Below the pieces are notes generated by a model. The model was not told the DNA's origin, made no database searches, and saw only the letters and a list, made by a program, of their open reading frames with translations. The position numbers and the translations under genes were made by a program. From Saprospiraceae bacterium (GTDB taxonomy: Bacteria > Bacteroidota > Bacteroidia > Chitinophagales > Saprospiraceae): a DNA stretch of 10,754 nt. Position 1 is the stretch's first letter. Each line of letters starts with the position of its first letter. Below are positions 8,206 to 10,754 of this stretch, one piece after another. The stretch covers positions 1 to 10,754 of the forward strand of contig JABDJE010000267.1 in the NCBI GenBank assembly GCA_013002625.1. Reading direction: 5' to 3'.

Positions 8206-9093
8206 ATGATAAAGGATTGGATAGAAGCGATACGATTAAGGACTCTACCTCTTGCTATCGCAAGTATTGGAATGGGCGGCATACTGGCCTATGCTGATGG
8301 AGGCTTTAAGCTTCGTGTGTTGCTTTTGTGTATTTCTACAACAGTTACGCTTCAGATTCTATCCAATCTTGCAAATGATTACGGCGACTCGGTCCATGGT
8401 GCTGACAGCGTAGACAGGGAAGGGCCTCTCCGAGTCGTACAGCAAGGTGCTATTTCAAAAAATGCTATGCGCATCGCCATCATACTTACAGCCATCCTTT
8501 CTTTGATTTCAGGCATATTTCTGCTACAGGAATCGGCTTTAAATACTTCTGTGTTTTGGATGTTTTTAGCTCTTGGGATATTAGCCATAGCAGCAGCAGT
8601 TCTATATACCAACGGCTACAGACCTTATGGTTATGAAGGATTCGGTGATATTTCAGTTTTTCTGTTTTTCGGCATTTTAGCTGTTGGGGGAACATATTAC
8701 TTGCAAACCGGAAAAATAGACCCACTCATTCTTTTGCCGGCAACCAGTATCGGGTGTTTCACAGTTGCCGTTCTAAATGTTAATAATATAAGGGACATTG
8801 AGTCCGATAAGGCCGCAGGCAAATATTCCATTCCAGTGAGACTTGGTAGAGCGCGCGCTGTGATTTACCACGGATTATTGTTGTTCACTGGTATGATTAG
8901 TGCGTTCGTTTTTCAATGGATAAAAGGAGCGCCGCTACCTGGCTATCTATTTTTACTCACTATTCCATTGTTCGTGCAAAACTTTATAGCGGTCAAGTCT
9001 AAATTGAAAGCCTCCGCACTCGATCCTTATTTGAAGCGATTGGCATTATCTACGCTTGCATTTGTAGTATTGTTCGGATTTTCGGTTATGTAA
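8206..9093 (+). CDS. menA: 1,4-dihydroxy-2-naphthoate polyprenyltransferase (menaquinone biosynthesis)
   Basis: This 295-residue integral membrane protein of the UbiA superfamily attaches a polyprenyl chain to 1,4-dihydroxy-2-naphthoate, releasing diphosphate and CO2 to give demethylmenaquinone. The first aspartate-rich motif is NDYGDSVHGAD at 57-67 (Asn57, Asp58, Asp61, Asp67). The second is NVNNIRDIESD at 191-201 (Asp197, Asp201). Both bind the magnesium-prenyl-diphosphate. The N-terminal WIEAIRLRTLPLAIA and the central TNGYRPYGYEGFGD (135-148) are typical of MenA and separate it from UbiA or haem O synthase. About nine hydrophobic helices can be picked out, near 13-30, 36-57, 88-107, 115-134, 147-166, 172-193, 217-236, 245-264 and 279-294. 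The start is the first ATG of the frame, matches the family N-terminus and has no Shine-Dalgarno sequence. No other men gene is in the window. It implies menaquinone-based respiration. Confidence 0.94.
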   Translation: MIKDWIEAIRLRTLPLAIASIGMGGILAYADGGFKLRVLLLCISTTVTLQILSNLANDYGDSVHGADSVDREGPLRVVQQGAISKNAMRIAIILTAILSLISGIFLLQESALNTSVFWMFLALGILAIAAAVLYTNGYRPYGYEGFGDISVFLFFGILAVGGTYYLQTGKIDPLILLPATSIGCFTVAVLNVNNIRDIESDKAAGKYSIPVRLGRARAVIYHGLLLFTGMISAFVFQWIKGAPLPGYLFLLTIPLFVQNFIAVKSKLKASALDPYLKRLALSTLAFVVLFGFSVM

Positions 9094-9157
9094 TCCCCGG
9101 TGGTAGAATATTGATTGGGATTTATCGAAATAATCTGAGCAGTTGAAACTGATTTCC

Positions 9158-9174
9158 ACTAAATTTCATTTAGT
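9158..9174. repeat. Short inverted repeat upstream of the DUF697-SHOCT gene
   Basis: In the 101-bp gap after menA, ACTAAA (9158-9163) and TTTAGT (9169-9174) form a perfect 6-bp dyad around TTTCA, 21 bp before the next start codon. Two further dyads lie nearby: CAGTT-GA-AACTG (9140-9151) and AATCCC/GGGATT (9092-9097 and 9117-9122), the latter overlapping the menA stop. They could be operator-like or weak terminator elements. AT-rich DNA yields such dyads by chance, so no role is assigned. Confidence 0.3.
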
Positions 9175-9194
9175 TTATAAATAACAATTAAGAA

Positions 9195-9824
9195 ATGAGT
9201 GAAACTTCTTCGAAAGACCCGCGTACAAATCATTGTAATTCAGTTATAAAAAATCATATGATTTGGTCTATGGGCGCAGGATTTATTCCTGTACCATTGG
9301 TTGACTTTTTTGCTGTCGGTGCAATTCAACTGGATATGATAAGGCAGTTGAGTAAGATTTATGAAGTCAATTTCAAAGAGACTGAAGGCAAAGCAGTTAT
9401 CAGTGCCCTGACTGGTTCAGGATTGGCAAGAATAGGTGCGCGTGCTGTAAAGTTTATTCCAGGTGTTGGGTCGGTACTCGGTGGTGTCACGCTGGCTGTC
9501 CTAAGTGGTGCTTCGACTTATGCGCTTGGAGAAGTGTTTAAAAAGCATTTTGAGACAGGCGGTACCTTCCTTGACTTTGATCCTTCAAGACTGAAAAAGT
9601 ACTATGATGAAAAGTTCGAAAAAGGCAAACAAATGGCTAAGGAAATGGAGAAAACCCAGAAGGCCAACCATGACGTTGCAGAAACTGTAAATGAATCAAC
9701 AGTTGAGGAGAAGAATAAAGACGAAGATGCCATCAGCAGACTTGAGAGCTTAAATCAATTGAAAAAAGATGGTGCAATAACACAAAAGGAGTTTGATAAA
9801 TTGAAGAAGGAAATCCTTGGCTAA
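9195..9824 (+). CDS. DUF697-like membrane protein with C-terminal SHOCT motif
   Basis: A 209-residue protein in two parts. The N-terminal part (about 18-118) resembles the DUF697 family. It has one hydrophobic segment with GAGFIPVPLVDFFAVGAIQLDMI (27-49) and a second, glycine-rich one from about 70 to 112 containing KFIPGVGSVLGGVTLAVLSGASTYALG. The pattern suggests two membrane-associated hairpins. A charged, probably helical linker rich in Lys and Glu (132-177) leads to a SHOCT motif at about 179-208, with the pattern RLESLNQLKKDGAITQKEFDKLKKEIL. SHOCT motifs are short helical modules found at the ends of many bacterial proteins and thought to mediate assembly or contact. There is no signal peptide and no GTPase domain, although DUF697 often accompanies one. 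The start is an ATG preceded by AATTAAGAA; 101 bp separate it from menA, and its stop abuts the convergent tsaD stop. The cellular role is unknown. Confidence 0.8.
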   Translation: MSETSSKDPRTNHCNSVIKNHMIWSMGAGFIPVPLVDFFAVGAIQLDMIRQLSKIYEVNFKETEGKAVISALTGSGLARIGARAVKFIPGVGSVLGGVTLAVLSGASTYALGEVFKKHFETGGTFLDFDPSRLKKYYDEKFEKGKQMAKEMEKTQKANHDVAETVNESTVEEKNKDEDAISRLESLNQLKKDGAITQKEFDKLKKEILG

Positions 9825-10754
9825 TTAAAATGGCATGCGCGCTTCAGCGGATACATCCTGACCGCAAAATTTGTTTTCAAGATATTTGAAATGGGCTGTA
9901 ATACCGATCATGGCTGCGTTATCGCGACAATATTCGAATTCAGGAATGAAGGCTTCCAGCTTTTGTTCTGTTGCCATTTCAAATAATCCATCTCGCAATC
10001 CACTGTTAGCAGCCACACCGCCTGCAATGGCAATCTGTTTGATGCCTGTAGACTCTACAGCCATAGATAGTTTTTCCAAAAGCGTTTCGACAATTGTTGA
10101 TTGAATGGATGCACAGATATGAGGCATTTCTTCTTGAATAAACTGTGGATTGGCGTTCGTTTCTCTTTTTAGAAAATACATGACGGCAGTTTTTAATCCT
10201 GAAAAGCTGAAATCAAGGCCTTTGACCTGGGATTTAGGAAATTTATATTTTGTTTTTCCTTTTTGGGCATATTGGTCGATTAAAGGACCTGCCGGGTAGG
10301 GCAGTCCCAGCATTTTACCTGTTTTATCAAAAGCCTCACCAGCCGCATCATCTAATGTTTCACCCATTACTTCCATATCCAATGCCGAATTCACCTTGAT
10401 AATTTGTGTATGTCCGCCCGATACAGTCATGCATAGGAATGGAAACTTTGGCTTAGGGTCCTTTGCAAAATGCGCCAATACATGGGCATGCATGTGGTGG
10501 ACATCTATCAGGGGGATATCAAGGCTTAAAGCAAGAGATTTGGCGAATGTGACGCCGACGATCAGGCTGCCCAACAAACCAGGACCTCTTGTAAATGCAA
10601 TGGCTTGGAGTTCTTTTTTTGAAATGCCAGCTTCCTTCAGTGCTGTATCGACAACTGGAACTATGTGTAATTGATGTTCTCTGGAGGCCAATTCGGGAAC
10701 AACACCACCATATAATGCATGCGCAGTCTGTGTAGATACTACATTGCTGTGTAC
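9825..10754 (-). CDS. tsaD: tRNA N6-adenosine threonylcarbamoyltransferase, N-terminus beyond window
   Basis: The reverse-strand frame runs from the right edge to a TAA at 9827-9825, giving 309 residues of a protein usually about 335-340 long, so some 25-30 N-terminal residues are missing. TsaD (YgjD/Kae1/Gcp) transfers threonylcarbamoyl to A37 of ANN-decoding tRNAs, working with TsaB and TsaE in bacteria. In visible-fragment numbering, SNVVSTQTAHALYGGVVPELASREH spans 3-27. The metal-binding HMHAH has His87 and His91. SGGHTQI is at 112-118, DDAAGEAFDKTGKMLGLPYPAGP at 135-157, FSFSGLKTAV near 182-191, IAGGVAANSGL near 243-253, and RDNAAMIG near 277-284 holds the metal ligand Asp278. All catalytic features are intact. 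The family pattern shows that the TTG at 10691 is an internal Leu codon and not the start. It is convergent with, and directly abuts, the DUF697-SHOCT gene. Confidence 0.96.
   Translation of the reverse strand, partial: VHSNVVSTQTAHALYGGVVPELASREHQLHIVPVVDTALKEAGISKKELQAIAFTRGPGLLGSLIVGVTFAKSLALSLDIPLIDVHHMHAHVLAHFAKDPKPKFPFLCMTVSGGHTQIIKVNSALDMEVMGETLDDAAGEAFDKTGKMLGLPYPAGPLIDQYAQKGKTKYKFPKSQVKGLDFSFSGLKTAVMYFLKRETNANPQFIQEEMPHICASIQSTIVETLLEKLSMAVESTGIKQIAIAGGVAANSGLRDGLFEMATEQKLEAFIPEFEYCRDNAAMIGITAHFKYLENKFCGQDVSAEARMPF

Noticed and set aside
9143..9167. Possible promoter before the DUF697-SHOCT gene: TTG at 9143-9145 and TAAATTTC at 9160-9167
   Set aside because: The -7-like box lacks the final G and the spacing of 14 bases is too short; AT-rich DNA gives such matches by chance.
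9825..10691. TsaD starting at a TTG at 10691
   Set aside because: The frame stays open to the window edge and the upstream residues (SNVVSTQTAHALYGGVVPE) are conserved TsaD sequence, so the TTG is an internal leucine codon.
1..10754. Mobile element, CRISPR array, defence island or other novel multi-gene system
   Set aside because: No transposase, integrase, repeat-spacer pattern, toxin-antitoxin pair or nuclease gene is visible, and all complete genes belong to recognisable families with housekeeping or envelope roles or unknown function.

Overview
The window reads as ordinary chromosomal DNA of a member of the Bacteroidota. Three things point there. The protein families match forms familiar from that phylum: the ~1970-residue alpha-2-macroglobulin with a helical N-terminal module, the DAO-type oxidoreductase with its AAGLINPITGRR motif, and MenA. 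Start codons are preceded by A-rich stretches instead of Shine-Dalgarno sequences. The DNA is AT-rich, and menA implies menaquinone respiration. I cannot place it below phylum. I see no tRNA or rRNA gene, CRISPR array, insertion sequence, prophage or clear sign of transfer.

Layout. Bases 1-2141 form a tight plus-strand cluster with 5-6 bp gaps: the tail of an unidentified gene, a TrmH/SpoU-family 2'-O-methyltransferase, an MmcQ/YjbR-fold protein and an FAD-dependent DAO-family oxidoreductase. After a 69-bp gap comes one very large gene (2211-8129) for a secreted alpha-2-macroglobulin-like protein. It is followed, after a weak terminator-like stem-loop, by menA (8206-9093), which makes demethylmenaquinone. 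Next is a small membrane protein joining a DUF697-like hydrophobic domain to a C-terminal SHOCT motif (9195-9824). Its stop codon directly abuts the stop of a convergent tsaD gene (9825 to the right edge, minus strand, N-terminus outside the window).

Functionally the genes are mixed: tRNA modification (TrmH, TsaD, possibly the oxidoreductase), envelope protection (the macroglobulin) and quinone synthesis (MenA). The cluster at 1-2141 is probably one transcript. The macroglobulin, menA and DUF697-SHOCT genes have longer upstream gaps and may each have a promoter, but I could not find a convincing one.

The most notable point is that the macroglobulin keeps its bait-like linker and C-terminal domains but has lost the CxEQ thioester: the aligned residues are A-S-D-N. 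It is therefore likely a non-covalent protease trap or a structural envelope protein. I found no previously undescribed multi-gene system here.
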